From Blastocatellia bacterium UBA7656 (GTDB lineage Bacteria; Acidobacteriota; Blastocatellia; UBA7656), in contig DLHY01000145.1 of assembly GCA_002483445.1 (NCBI GenBank), forward strand, positions 1-23,804: a stretch of 23,804 nt of DNA, read 5' to 3'. The position numbers were made by a program, and so were the translations under genes. Of this stretch, positions 13,998-21,967 are shown one piece after another; position 1 is the first letter of the stretch, and each line of letters begins with the position of its first letter. The notes beneath the pieces are model-generated. The model did no database searches. It was not told the origin of the DNA and saw nothing but the letters and a program-made list of their open reading frames with translations.

Positions 13998-14357
13998 TCA
14001 GGGTTTGAAGAAAGACGGCCTGATGGTGTGAAATCTCACGGCCACTCCGACTCGCGGAGGCTCTCCCTCGATGCGCACGATTTCCGCCGGGTACTTCATC
14101 CAGTTGTCCTTTGCCATCGGCAGCCTGATCCACAACTCCATTTGCGCCCCTACTGAGGGCGGTTTTGCCAGAGAAAGGTAGGCTCCGGTCGAACTGATGT
14201 TGGAGAGCGATCCCTGCTCATCAAAGGTTGCGCCCCCGTCTGTTGCGCCTTTGACCGCAGCATCCCAGCTTACGTCGAATCTTCGAGAGCTTCTGCGTTC
14301 AGATGTTCGTGGCATCTGGATTACCCTGCCTGTCTGGGCGGCGTGATGTTTCTTCAT
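13998..14357 (-). CDS. PilZ domain protein
   Basis: A 119-residue single-domain PilZ protein, the usual cyclic-di-GMP receptor. Both ligand motifs are present: RxxxR in SERRSSRRFDV (R21/R25 or R22/R26) and NxSxxG in SNISSTGAYL (N53-G58). The C-terminal strand GVAVRFH closes the barrel. It may signal to motility, which would suit the pilT gene 1.2 kb away, but they are not in one operon. The start at 14357 has CAGGG five bases upstream; an alternative in-frame ATG encodes MPRTSERRSSRR at residue 15. Confidence 0.82.
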   Translation of the reverse strand: MKKHHAAQTGRVIQMPRTSERRSSRRFDVSWDAAVKGATDGGATFDEQGSLSNISSTGAYLSLAKPPSVGAQMELWIRLPMAKDNWMKYPAEIVRIEGEPPRVGVAVRFHTIRPSFFKP

Positions 14358-14474
14358 AAAAACCCTGGCGCAGCAAGAGCGCCGTTGAACTCAAACCGCG
14401 TGATCAGGGACACTGTTTGCGTTCACCCTTCTCCGCTTCATAATGAGAAAAATTGTCAATCACTCAAATCTTCC

Positions 14475-14503
14475 TTGATGCTTGAATAAATTTACGGTAT
14501 TCT
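14475..14503 (+). promoter_or_regulatory. Putative promoter before the 93-residue hypothetical gene
   Basis: TTGATG (14475-14480), a 17-base spacer and TATTCT (14498-14503), 64 bases before ATG 14567. Each hexamer matches four of six consensus positions and the region is AT-rich. Confidence 0.35.
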
Positions 14504-14566
14504 GCCCCCTGTCCGCGAGACGCAGTTCATTTCGCGGCGGAATGCCCCAAAAACAGGAGTTGCGCA

Positions 14567-14848
14567 ATGGCAACCAGAGCCCTCACCGTTGTTGTCCGGC
14601 GCGCGAGTCGAGATCAGGTATCTCCTCTGAAATCTGGTCGAAGCTGGCGTACAATTTTTGCTGACCAGGACGCCGATGAAATCTGGCGTTCTCTTTCTGA
14701 TCTGACCAAAAAAGCGGATTCCACTCACTCGGATCAAACGACTCAGGAACTCTTCCTTCACCTGCTCGCTACCGGACGCTTCAATTTTTATATGGAGCAG
14801 AACTATTCGGATGAGGAAATCCAGCAGGATTTGCTTTCGCTGCTATAG
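14567..14848 (+). CDS. Hypothetical 93-residue protein
   Basis: I do not recognise this protein. It starts MATRALTVVVRRASRDQV, has a middle part rich in Asp, Trp and Ser (FADQDADEIWRSLSDLTKKAD) and an acidic helical end (QTTQELFLHLLATGRFNFYMEQNYSDEEIQQDLLSLL). There is no signal peptide or membrane segment. AGGAG at 14555-14559 is seven bases from the ATG and a possible promoter lies upstream, so translation is likely. It is convergent with the P-loop gene 32 bases away, and alone as a transcription unit. Confidence 0.55.
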   Translation: MATRALTVVVRRASRDQVSPLKSGRSWRTIFADQDADEIWRSLSDLTKKADSTHSDQTTQELFLHLLATGRFNFYMEQNYSDEEIQQDLLSLL

Positions 14849-14880
14849 CGCAGACTGCCAGTTTGTAAAATGTTGGCAAA

Positions 14881-15513
14881 CTAACAATTCAGTGCGCCTC
14901 CATGTCGCGCCCTGTGTACTTGCCTGATTTCTTCTGCAAGTCTCGCCGCGCTGAAAAAAACAGGCACGTCCTTCAGGTCAGCTCCTCTCTTTTGCAATCT
15001 TTCTCTGAGAGATGACCTCACATCGAAATCCGGCTGCGGGCCGGGGAGGAAGATCGCGTCAACTTTTTCGATCATACTCGCGGCAGAGGATTTGATCTCG
15101 CCTGCGGGGCTTGCAACCATTATCGAATAATCGACCGCCGTATACTTCAAAAAGCTCGTGCCTTCGATGAATACTCCTTCATGCCGGACGCTGTCGAGGG
15201 CGAGACTTATGCCTTCCTGAAGTTGATCGCTCGTGCAGATGAGCCATTGCACGCGGCTTGCGCCGGATTGCCAGTAGCGGCCCGTGTCTTTTCCCGCAAC
15301 GAAGGTATCTTGAGGATCGCTCAATATGAGAGGTTTTTCTCCGAGCAGCGGGCTGACGCAACAGGCATCAGCGGATTTGCCGCAGGAGCGATAATGCCCG
15401 CGCGAGACTTTTATGGCTTCCCATCCTCGATTGAGTCTGAGCAGATCGCAAACGAGAGAGGTCTTCCCTGTATTGGAGGAAAATCCTGAAATAGCGACTC
15501 TGGTTGCGCGCAT
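14881..15513 (-). CDS. P-loop NTPase, MobB/dethiobiotin-synthetase-like
   Basis: A 210-residue protein starting MRATRVAISGFSSNTGKTSL, whose Walker A motif GFSSNTGKT matches the MobB/CobQ/BioD type of P-loop. After it comes a cysteine-containing segment (SRGHYRSCGKSADACCVSP), a central FIEGTSFLKY strand and VDAIFLPGPQPDF. This order resembles MobB-like GTPases of the molybdenum cofactor path, but no cofactor genes adjoin it and the role is unclear. The frame can start at GTG 15534 (217 residues), touching the pilT stop, or at ATG 15513; I prefer the latter because the P-loop then lies at the usual distance. Neither has a good Shine-Dalgarno site. Confidence 0.6.
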   Translation of the reverse strand: MRATRVAISGFSSNTGKTSLVCDLLRLNRGWEAIKVSRGHYRSCGKSADACCVSPLLGEKPLILSDPQDTFVAGKDTGRYWQSGASRVQWLICTSDQLQEGISLALDSVRHEGVFIEGTSFLKYTAVDYSIMVASPAGEIKSSAASMIEKVDAIFLPGPQPDFDVRSSLRERLQKRGADLKDVPVFFSAARLAEEIRQVHRARHGGALNC

Positions 15514-15537
15514 CGCAACCGGAGTATAGCACACGTC

Positions 15538-16692
15538 TCAGCTGATGAATCCGGTCTTGGGATTCGATCCCCTCATTTCCTCGGCCAGAGTGCCGGTGCC
15601 GAAGTCCGAAAGCTGGAGCATGAGGTTCTGGCGATTGGTCGCGTAAGCCAGCCCGTCGGCCAGCGTGATGATCCCGTTGCGAATCATTCGCTCTATCTCG
15701 CCGTCGAATATCTGCATACCGTCGAGGCTCCCGTCTCTCATCGCGTCATAAAGAGACTTGCCTTCGCGCTCGCCCTTTTCGACGTAGTCGCGCGTGCGCG
15801 CGGTCGATTTGAGAATCTCGAAAGCGGCCACTCGTCCCGTCCCGTCTGCGCGCGGCATCAGTCTCTGTGAAACGATGAACCTGAAGGCTGCCGCGAGACG
15901 GATGCGGACGATGTGTTCCTGGCTCTTGGGAAAGATGCCTATGAGTCGCTCGACAGTCTTGACGGCGTCGGTCGTATGCAGAGTCGAAAGCACGAGGTGC
16001 CCCGTCTCAGAGGCTTCCAGAGCCACTTCCATCGTTTCAAGGTCGCGAATCTCGCCGACCAGTATCACCTTCGGAGCTTGTCGCAGAGCAGCGCGCAGCG
16101 CGTAGGCGAAAGAGGCGGTGTCCGAATGCAGTTCGCGCTGATGCACAGTCGAGTTCTTGTGCTGATGCATGAACTCGATAGGGTCTTCGATGGTGACGAT
16201 GTGGTAATACTTGGTCTGATTGATCACGTCGATGACTGCCGCAAGAGACGAGGACTTGCCCGAACCCGTCGGGCCGGTGACCAGAACGATTCCATTCTTG
16301 AGTTCGCCTATTTCCGCCAGCACCGGCGGAAGCCCCAGGTCGTCGAAGGTAGGTATTCGATTGGGAACGACTCGCATGACGATGGCGAAAGTGCCGCGCT
16401 GTTTGAAAATGTTTACGCGAAAACGCGACAACCCGGTAAGCGAAAACGAAAGGTCAGCCGAGCCGTTGGTTTCGAGCGATTCTTCAGCAGCTTTATGATT
16501 GCCTATCAAAGCCTTTGCTATAGCGCCAGTATGAGCAGGCGTGAGCAGTTCGAGACCGGGAAGTTTGACTGGAGTGAGTTTGCCAATGAGTTCGACCTGG
16601 GGAGGGCGGCCGGGAGAAAAAATAAGGTCTGAAACCTTGTCCGAAACCGAAAGCATCTGTTGAACAGCCTGCGAGAAATTGAAAGTCGACAT
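15538..16692 (-). CDS. pilT: Type IV pilus retraction ATPase PilT/PilU type
   Basis: A 384-residue hexameric secretion ATPase that pulls back type IV pili in twitching motility. Present are the PAS-like N-domain (KVSDLIFSPGRPPQVELIGKL), Walker A VTGPTGSGKSSSLAA, the Asp box EDPIEFMHQHK, Walker B ILVGEIRDLETMEVALEASE and the His box GHLVLSTLHTTDAVKTVERL. The C-terminal IERMIRNGIITLADGLAYA stands where PilT has its AIRNLIRE motif, so a PilU-like or secondary PilT paralogue is possible. No pilus structural genes are nearby. A promoter with perfect TTGACA lies upstream on the minus strand, and CCGAGG lies ten bases before the ATG. Confidence 0.9.
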   Translation of the reverse strand: MSTFNFSQAVQQMLSVSDKVSDLIFSPGRPPQVELIGKLTPVKLPGLELLTPAHTGAIAKALIGNHKAAEESLETNGSADLSFSLTGLSRFRVNIFKQRGTFAIVMRVVPNRIPTFDDLGLPPVLAEIGELKNGIVLVTGPTGSGKSSSLAAVIDVINQTKYYHIVTIEDPIEFMHQHKNSTVHQRELHSDTASFAYALRAALRQAPKVILVGEIRDLETMEVALEASETGHLVLSTLHTTDAVKTVERLIGIFPKSQEHIVRIRLAAAFRFIVSQRLMPRADGTGRVAAFEILKSTARTRDYVEKGEREGKSLYDAMRDGSLDGMQIFDGEIERMIRNGIITLADGLAYATNRQNLMLQLSDFGTGTLAEEMRGSNPKTGFIS

Positions 16693-16817
16693 TGCGCGCT
16701 AACCTCGGAAACGGCGCGAGGGCCGATGATATGATATGGAATTGAAAAACAGGGGCGGACAGAGCGGAATAAAACAGCAGACCGAGACGAAGGGGCAGAC
16801 AGAACGGATGCTTTTCG

Positions 16818-16845
16818 ATATTACCTTTGAATTTCAGATTGTCAA
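16818..16845 (-). promoter_or_regulatory. Putative sigma-70-type promoter of pilT
   Basis: On the minus strand TTGACA (complement of 16840-16845) matches consensus fully and is followed after 16 bases by TAATAT (complement of 16818-16823). The pilT start lies about 125 bases downstream. Confidence 0.5.
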
Positions 16846-16974
16846 CACTTGAGTGGCCGCGAGCTTGAAAAGTAGGTTCACGCTCGAATCATCAGGCATC
16901 TTGTAGGGGCTGCCCACAAAGAAACGGCCCTGCAAGTCTATTATCGACTTTGCAACGACCTCGAAGCGGCTCGC

Positions 16975-17003
16975 TTGAGATCAACCACTGGCCGTCATAT
17001 ACT
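16975..17003 (+). promoter_or_regulatory. Strong sigma-70-type promoter directly before the Rieske gene
   Basis: TTGAGA (16975-16980), a 17-base spacer and TATACT (16998-17003); each hexamer matches five of six consensus positions. The start codon ATG 17014 lies only 10 bases after the -10, so a transcript starting about seven bases past the -10 would have a leader of only a few bases. No Shine-Dalgarno site is present, which agrees with a nearly leaderless message. Confidence 0.6.
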
Positions 17004-17013
17004 GCGACACAGT

Positions 17014-18057
17014 ATGAAAACCACCGTCTTCAACAACGCGGAAAAAATAATCGAAGGCTGGTATTGGGCCATTCGGAGCGCAGAGTTGAAGCGCGGTCGC
17101 GCACGCGCGCTTTCATTCCTCGGAAGAGAGCTTGTCCTATATCGCGGCCAGGACAGTCGCGTGTGCGCGATGGATGCTTACTGTCCGCACATGGGCGCGC
17201 ATCTCGCCGAAGGCAAAGTCGAAGGCAACTCGATTCGCTGCCTTTTTCATTACTGGAAATACGACCAAAGCGGGCGATGCATAGAAATCCCATGCCAGCA
17301 GCAAACCGATTTCGTCCCGCAGATTCAAACTCTCCCCGTAGAAGAGAAATACGGATTGATATGGATTTGGACGGGAAGTCAGGCGAAGATGCCCGTCCCC
17401 TGCGTGCCTGAGCTTGAAGGCCATGAGTGCGACTTCGCTCTCGGAAAGCGATTCACGAAAGCCTGCCATCCCAGCGTGATGATGATCAACGCAATCGACT
17501 CTCAGCATTTCAATTCGGTTCATCAATTGTCGGTCGATTTGAATCTTGAGCCTGCGGAAATCGATGAGAGCCGCATATTGTTCAAAAACACGACCAGCAT
17601 TCCGCGCACGCGATGGGTATTGCGTTTCTTCTCTCGCTTTTATAGCGACGCGCTGACATACATTCTCTGCTACTGGTTCGCAAGCACCGGGACGGTGACC
17701 ATCGGGCCGGACTTTTTGCATTTTCATATCCTGTTCGCCCTTCGCCCCACCAGAGACGGAAGGTCTGAAGGACAACCCATCTTCGTCACTCGCAAAAGAA
17801 AAGGCCTGCTCGGAAAAATCGCGAATCGATTTTTACTTCTGCTCACTCGAGCAGTGAGCTACTACTTTGCCAGAGGCGATACGCTGATTTTCAAAACCAT
17901 CAAATTCGATTTTCGCGCTCCCATAAAAGCCGACCTGCCGATCATCAGATTCATTCAACACACAGAACGACAAAAGACCGTCTCGTGGGGACTCGTTGAA
18001 GAGCGCGATCAGATCGAACCTGTGACTTTGAAATTTCCCGCGTCGGCCAAGAATTGA
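17014..18057 (+). CDS. Rieske non-haem iron oxygenase
   Basis: A 347-residue alpha-subunit-type oxygenase. The Rieske 2Fe-2S ligands are C57-x-H59 and C76-x2-H79 (YCPHMGAHL...RCLFHYWKYD). The catalytic domain opens with the mononuclear-iron motif D162-x2-H165-x4-H170 (NAIDSQHFNSVHQL), as in ring-hydroxylating and steroid/sterol oxygenases (KshA, Neverland/DAF-36, SdmA types). It needs an external reductase, which is not encoded here. Two hydrophobic stretches (about 213-228 and 270-283) suggest membrane contact and thus a lipid-like substrate. ATG 17014 is preferred over the upstream TTG 16975, which lies within the promoter. It is the first gene of a three-gene run. The substrate is unknown. 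Confidence 0.85.
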   Translation: MKTTVFNNAEKIIEGWYWAIRSAELKRGRARALSFLGRELVLYRGQDSRVCAMDAYCPHMGAHLAEGKVEGNSIRCLFHYWKYDQSGRCIEIPCQQQTDFVPQIQTLPVEEKYGLIWIWTGSQAKMPVPCVPELEGHECDFALGKRFTKACHPSVMMINAIDSQHFNSVHQLSVDLNLEPAEIDESRILFKNTTSIPRTRWVLRFFSRFYSDALTYILCYWFASTGTVTIGPDFLHFHILFALRPTRDGRSEGQPIFVTRKRKGLLGKIANRFLLLLTRAVSYYFARGDTLIFKTIKFDFRAPIKADLPIIRFIQHTERQKTVSWGLVEERDQIEPVTLKFPASAKN

Positions 18058-18061
18058 AACT

Positions 18062-18877
18062 ATGACTGACATCATGCAATCAAATTTATCTCGCGCGAAA
18101 TTGAAAGCCTCAGTCGTTTCAATCCCGGCTCTCACAGACGCGGATCGAAAGCGGATGTTCGAACTGATGCGAAGCTATTACGATTCCATCAGCCGCGAGA
18201 AATTTCTCTCTGATCTTTCAAACAAAAACGATGTCATTCTTCTCCGCGACCGCGAAGGCGTGATTCAGGGCTTTTCAACTCTCAGAATCGTTCAGTTAAA
18301 GATAGGCGGAAAAACTTTGCGTGGCGTCTTCAGCGGCGACACCGTAATCGACCGTGCCTTCTGGGGCAGTCGCGCGCTGGGTAAAACTTTTCTGCGCTAT
18401 CTCTTTTTTCAGAAGATCAGGCGCCCGCTCAGTCCGCTCTACTGGCTGCTCATTTCGAAAGGCTATAAAACATACCTGATGATGGCCAACAACTTTCCAG
18501 AGCATTATCCGCGATATGATCGCCCGATCCCGCCGGACACCAAAGCGTTGATGGATGCTTTTTATTCCGCCTTGTTCTCGGATGATTATGATCCGAAAGC
18601 GGGCGTCGTTCGAGATAGCGAGGCTGACCGATTGAAAGCGGGCGTGGCCGAAATTTCCGAGCAGTTGATCGAGTCGAATCCCAGGATAGCTTTCTTTCAG
18701 CGATCCAATCCCCGATGGCGCGAAGGAGTAGAGTTGGCCTGCATAGCGCGAATGAATCTGTGGATGCCCGCCCTTTACGCCATTAAAGTTTTCCTCATTG
18801 ATCGTGCGCTCGGCCCCGTGTGCCGCTTCAATCGCGCCGCATCTCCGCGAGCGAAGAAAGAGCGAACCATTGAATGA
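18062..18877 (+). CDS. GNAT-like acyltransferase-fold protein (unassigned)
   Basis: A 271-residue protein. Strand pairs VILLRDREGVIQGFSTLRIV (58-77) and GVFSGDTVIDRAFWGSRAL (88-106), followed by a helix and YWLLISKGYKTYLMMANNF (127-145), look like the core of a GNAT N-acyltransferase with a degenerate acyl-CoA loop. The C-terminal 110 residues are helical and basic. No annotated enzyme can be named. It begins four bases after the Rieske stop and overlaps the next gene by four bases (ATGA), so the three are one transcription unit. It may transfer an acyl group in the pathway, or may be a non-catalytic partner; the fold assignment itself is moderate. Confidence 0.6.
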   Translation: MTDIMQSNLSRAKLKASVVSIPALTDADRKRMFELMRSYYDSISREKFLSDLSNKNDVILLRDREGVIQGFSTLRIVQLKIGGKTLRGVFSGDTVIDRAFWGSRALGKTFLRYLFFQKIRRPLSPLYWLLISKGYKTYLMMANNFPEHYPRYDRPIPPDTKALMDAFYSALFSDDYDPKAGVVRDSEADRLKAGVAEISEQLIESNPRIAFFQRSNPRWREGVELACIARMNLWMPALYAIKVFLIDRALGPVCRFNRAASPRAKKERTIE

Positions 18878-19770
18878 AAGCCACAACAGACAATGAAGCC
18901 TTGCGCGCCGTGCTTGCGTCTGCGTTGAAGAGCCGATCTGCGCTTCAGCCGCGCAGAGGTGAGCGATCTTCGGCTTTCTGGCCCGCGCCTCATTTCGGAC
19001 TAGACCGCGTGGCTCTGTTTTGCGAGTCGTCGGAAGAAGAGAGAAACGAGATTTTGAGACTCTGCGGCAGCAGCCTGATGGCCGAGGCTTACTTCATTGA
19101 AAAATTCGGGATGTACTTCGCCGCAAAGATGAGCCTCTCATCCGAGAGCGACGAGGAGCGCATACTTTACAGTTTGTTCGCTTCGGATGAAGCGGTGCAT
19201 TTCAACTGGATTTCGAGCTTCGTCTCTGAAGACTCAATAGCCCGTTACGCCCGCGATCCATTCATACGGTTTCTCGATGAGGTGTTACAGAAAGAAGATC
19301 GCCTGACTTTGAGCTATATCATTCAGGTCATACTCGAAGGTTGGGGCATATCTCACTATCGCGCGCTTGCCGCAGACTGCCGTGACGAAGATTTGACTGG
19401 AATTTTCGAGAACATAATCCGCGACGAAGCGCGTCATCATCGAAGCGGTGTCATTTTGTTCAATGAGCAGGAGCCTTCCGGCGATGAGATCGAAAAAATC
19501 GTCGCTGTACTCGCTCGTCTGTTCGCTATGGTTCAGGTCGGTCCGCAGATGATCGTGTCTCAGATTGAGCTAGTCAAAGGTCGGCTTTCAACAGAGCGAA
19601 AGATCAGAGTGTTTGAAGAGCTTTCCTGCGAGCGGGAAACGACGAAGAAGATCGCTTTGCTCAAGTCGCTCATTCACTCCGCGAGTCACGCTGAAATCAT
19701 TCTCAATAGACTTGAGCGCAACTTTTCGCTGAGAGCGTTTTCGGCTTCACAGTGCGCGGCGACTGTTTAG
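18874..19770 (+). CDS. Ferritin-like di-iron oxygenase/oxidase
   Basis: A 298-residue four-helix-bundle protein. Di-iron carboxylate ligands are readable in the expected order: E71 or E76 (MAEAYFIEKFG), E106-x2-H109 (SDEAVHFNW), E155 (ILEGWGISHY) and E185-x2-H188 (RDEARHHRS). Two ExxH pairs plus two lone glutamates are the mark of oxygen-activating di-iron enzymes such as AurF-type N-oxygenases, MiaE and acyl desaturase relatives. Length fits AurF-like enzymes best, but I cannot assign a subfamily. It overlaps the preceding gene by four bases. Its stop overlaps the stop of the convergent GH3 gene, with no terminator between them. Confidence 0.75.
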   Translation: MKATTDNEALRAVLASALKSRSALQPRRGERSSAFWPAPHFGLDRVALFCESSEEERNEILRLCGSSLMAEAYFIEKFGMYFAAKMSLSSESDEERILYSLFASDEAVHFNWISSFVSEDSIARYARDPFIRFLDEVLQKEDRLTLSYIIQVILEGWGISHYRALAADCRDEDLTGIFENIIRDEARHHRSGVILFNEQEPSGDEIEKIVAVLARLFAMVQVGPQMIVSQIELVKGRLSTERKIRVFEELSCERETTKKIALLKSLIHSASHAEIILNRLERNFSLRAFSASQCAATV

Positions 19771-21353
19771 CCGCAAAATCGCTTCAACAACCGGGCGGCG
19801 TCTTCGAGGTTCTTTATCAAATGCTGATGCTTGATGTCGCCCAGTTTCATTCCTCTTTCAGTAAAATAATCAAAGTAGATTTCCATCGCATCGCGACAGA
19901 CGCGCGCTCGCGCCCGTTTGAGTTGTCCTAACCTTCTCGCCGCCAGGTAGTGATAAGCTTCGCACAACGCCTCTTCCAATCGCGCTTCGATGGATTCAAC
20001 AGAATCCGTCAGCGCATCGACGATCAGGAGATAATAAGCCGCGCCCGTTTCCGAAACGACAGGCAGCAGGGTTTGAAATCGAGCGGATTGATCAAGCTGC
20101 GCAAGGCAGGCTTCGACAAATTTTTCATTCAGCTTCTCTCCGACGATATCCGAGACCGCGCCGCTTCTCCCCTGAAACTCCAGGCAGGGCGCGCTCTCAT
20201 AAAAATGAGTCGCCCTGATTCTGTCTCCGATGCGATAACGATAAAGCCCGCCCTTCTGAGTGATGATGAGATCGTAGTCGCGCCCTTCTTCAAGCTCGTC
20301 GAGAAGCGCAAGCTTTCCGCTTTCGTCTTCGAATTCGTAAAAGACTTCGGAAGGAAGAGGGACGAATCCGCGCGCTTCGATCAAAGGCACAGTCATCGGC
20401 GCTTCAGTCGCAAGCAATCCCTTGCCCTGAACAAGAGCGTTTGGGAATCGCTCTTTGATTCGCAGAGCCGACAGCTTGGCATTGGCGCTCGCCCAGCAGG
20501 AAATCAATTTCAGACGGGGCCAGACTTCATCCCATCGGACGGATTTCTCTTTCAGAAGTTCAAGGCGAGCCGCGCTTGCTCGTTTGAATTCGAAGCTCAG
20601 GTTTTCGCAATCCAGCCGCCCGCGCTTCAAATCCTCGATGATCGTTTCTCTCTGCTGCTCTGCGAAATTCGTCAGCGATTCCAGAAGCGTCGGATTCCAT
20701 ATTGAAACGATCTCAAGATCATCTGCGGCAATGAGCATTGTCGCCAGCGCGCGGCGAAAACGGCTGGCATCTCGAATCTTTTTAATCGACGCGGGAACGG
20801 CCAGAAACGGCTCCAGGAGCCATTTTGCCCACAGGCTCAAATATTCGGAATCGTCTTCGAGTCCGATCCGTTTTCCGCGAGCGGTCGTTTCGCTTTCGCC
20901 CATTGCGGGCGAGACGCTCACAAAAGTTTTTCCTGTTTTCAGTCGCGGCCCTCTTTCAAGCAAGTCGCCGAGGTGGAGTAGAAACATTCGATTGAACGAA
21001 GCTTTCAGGCTCGCCGTGTAAGGAATGAATTTAGCCGCGCCCGCGCTGCCCGAAGTCTTTTCGTAAAACAGCACAGGCTCGGAAACAAGAATCTTTTTTT
21101 CTTCGCTCTTCTGTCGTTCGATCCACTGGCTCAAATCGTCGTAGTCGACTATCGGAACTTTTGCCACGAAATTTTCATAATCGTCACCGGCTCTGACTCC
21201 AAACGCGCGACCGTATGCACTCTCTGACAGACCAGCGATCAGTTTTTCAAGAAGTCGCGATTGAGACTCGCGCGGGCGGTGCAGTTCGCGTTTGAATCTG
21301 CGAAGAGAAGGTCGGAGCAATGCTCGCAATGGCGGGCTGATCACTCTGAGCAT
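19767..21353 (-). CDS. GH3-family acyl-adenylating enzyme
   Basis: A 528-residue member of the GH3 (auxin-responsive) branch of the adenylate-forming superfamily. In plants these join carboxylic acids (indole-acetate, jasmonate) to amino acids. The three nucleotide motifs are present: P-loop EKTSGSAGAAKFIPYT (98-113), LLATEAP (313-319, in place of YGxTE) and YRYRIGDR (371-378). The C-terminal lid domain is complete. Bacterial GH3 proteins are mostly uncharacterised. It would activate an acid, perhaps a fatty or hydroxy acid, for transfer to an amine or alcohol. It is the last gene of a minus-strand run of three, overlapping the acyltransferase gene by 13 bases. Confidence 0.88.
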   Translation of the reverse strand: MLRVISPPLRALLRPSLRRFKRELHRPRESQSRLLEKLIAGLSESAYGRAFGVRAGDDYENFVAKVPIVDYDDLSQWIERQKSEEKKILVSEPVLFYEKTSGSAGAAKFIPYTASLKASFNRMFLLHLGDLLERGPRLKTGKTFVSVSPAMGESETTARGKRIGLEDDSEYLSLWAKWLLEPFLAVPASIKKIRDASRFRRALATMLIAADDLEIVSIWNPTLLESLTNFAEQQRETIIEDLKRGRLDCENLSFEFKRASAARLELLKEKSVRWDEVWPRLKLISCWASANAKLSALRIKERFPNALVQGKGLLATEAPMTVPLIEARGFVPLPSEVFYEFEDESGKLALLDELEEGRDYDLIITQKGGLYRYRIGDRIRATHFYESAPCLEFQGRSGAVSDIVGEKLNEKFVEACLAQLDQSARFQTLLPVVSETGAAYYLLIVDALTDSVESIEARLEEALCEAYHYLAARRLGQLKRARARVCRDAMEIYFDYFTERGMKLGDIKHQHLIKNLEDAARLLKRFCG

Positions 21354-21967
21354 GGCGAAGACTCTATGACCTGATTGACGTAGACATCTGTGAGTATCGG
21401 CAGATAGACGCCGTCGCTGATCTTCGCGCCGGGGCCGATGCGACTCCCCGCGCCTATGAAGACATCATTGCCTATACTGATCGCGCGAGTGTAGAGAATC
21501 ATCTCGCCGTCTTTGGGCTTGATCGCGTGGCCGAGGAATTTCGTCTTATGCCCGACGACGACGCGGTCGCCGATTTCCAGCATGTGACGATCCGTTATCT
21601 CGACATTCGGCGTCCAGTAAACTTTGCGTCCAACTCTGCTTCCCCACGCGCGAAGCCACGCGCTGTAAAGACCCGGCACCAGCCTCATTGCAGCTTCGAG
21701 TTGCGGCAGGGCTATGAATAGGAGTTGAATCTGATGCGCGCCCCACCACGGCGAATAACGTCGTTCGGAAAGATTAGACAACCTGTCGCGTATAGGAAAA
21801 AAAAGATTGTGCAATCGAAACGTCGCGGGCGGCAGCAGATAAATGATCACTATCAACAGCGCGGGCTGAATCACCGATGGGCGCGCGGCGAACCAGAAGA
21901 CAGAGGCAGCCGCGAGGCTCAAAATAAAAGCCGGATAAAAAGACATGATGCGTCCGAGCGCGGTCAT
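21341..21967 (-). CDS. Membrane-bound hexapeptide-repeat acyltransferase
   Basis: A 208-residue protein with two N-terminal membrane segments (about residues 9-28 and 32-46) and a third hydrophobic patch (QLLFIALPQL, 81-90), then a left-handed beta-helix from about 120 to 190. Typical hexapeptide steps are IGNDVF-IGAGSR-IGPGAK-ISDGVY. Such proteins transfer acetyl or longer acyl groups from CoA or ACP; the membrane anchor suggests a lipid acceptor. H140 in VVVGHKTKFLGH or the second histidine H147 could be the general base. It is coupled to the hydroxylase gene before it (four-base ATGA overlap) and to the GH3 gene after it. Confidence 0.75.
   Translation of the reverse strand: MTALGRIMSFYPAFILSLAAASVFWFAARPSVIQPALLIVIIYLLPPATFRLHNLFFPIRDRLSNLSERRYSPWWGAHQIQLLFIALPQLEAAMRLVPGLYSAWLRAWGSRVGRKVYWTPNVEITDRHMLEIGDRVVVGHKTKFLGHAIKPKDGEMILYTRAISIGNDVFIGAGSRIGPGAKISDGVYLPILTDVYVNQVIESSPCSE

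Larger units (their letters stand above)
16693..17013. other. Divergent intergenic region between pilT and the Rieske gene
   Basis: No gene is supported here. It carries one candidate promoter on each strand: one for pilT (16818-16845, minus) and one for the Rieske operon (16975-17003, plus). No repeats or strong hairpins were seen in the rest. Confidence 0.6.

Noticed and set aside
14849..14883. Possible two-way terminator between the 93-residue gene and the P-loop gene
   Set aside because: The stem (AGTTTG / CAAACT) is only six pairs with a long loop and no T-run.
19950..20705. Plus-strand ORF of 251 codons
   Set aside because: Antisense to the GH3 gene, whose three nucleotide motifs are intact.
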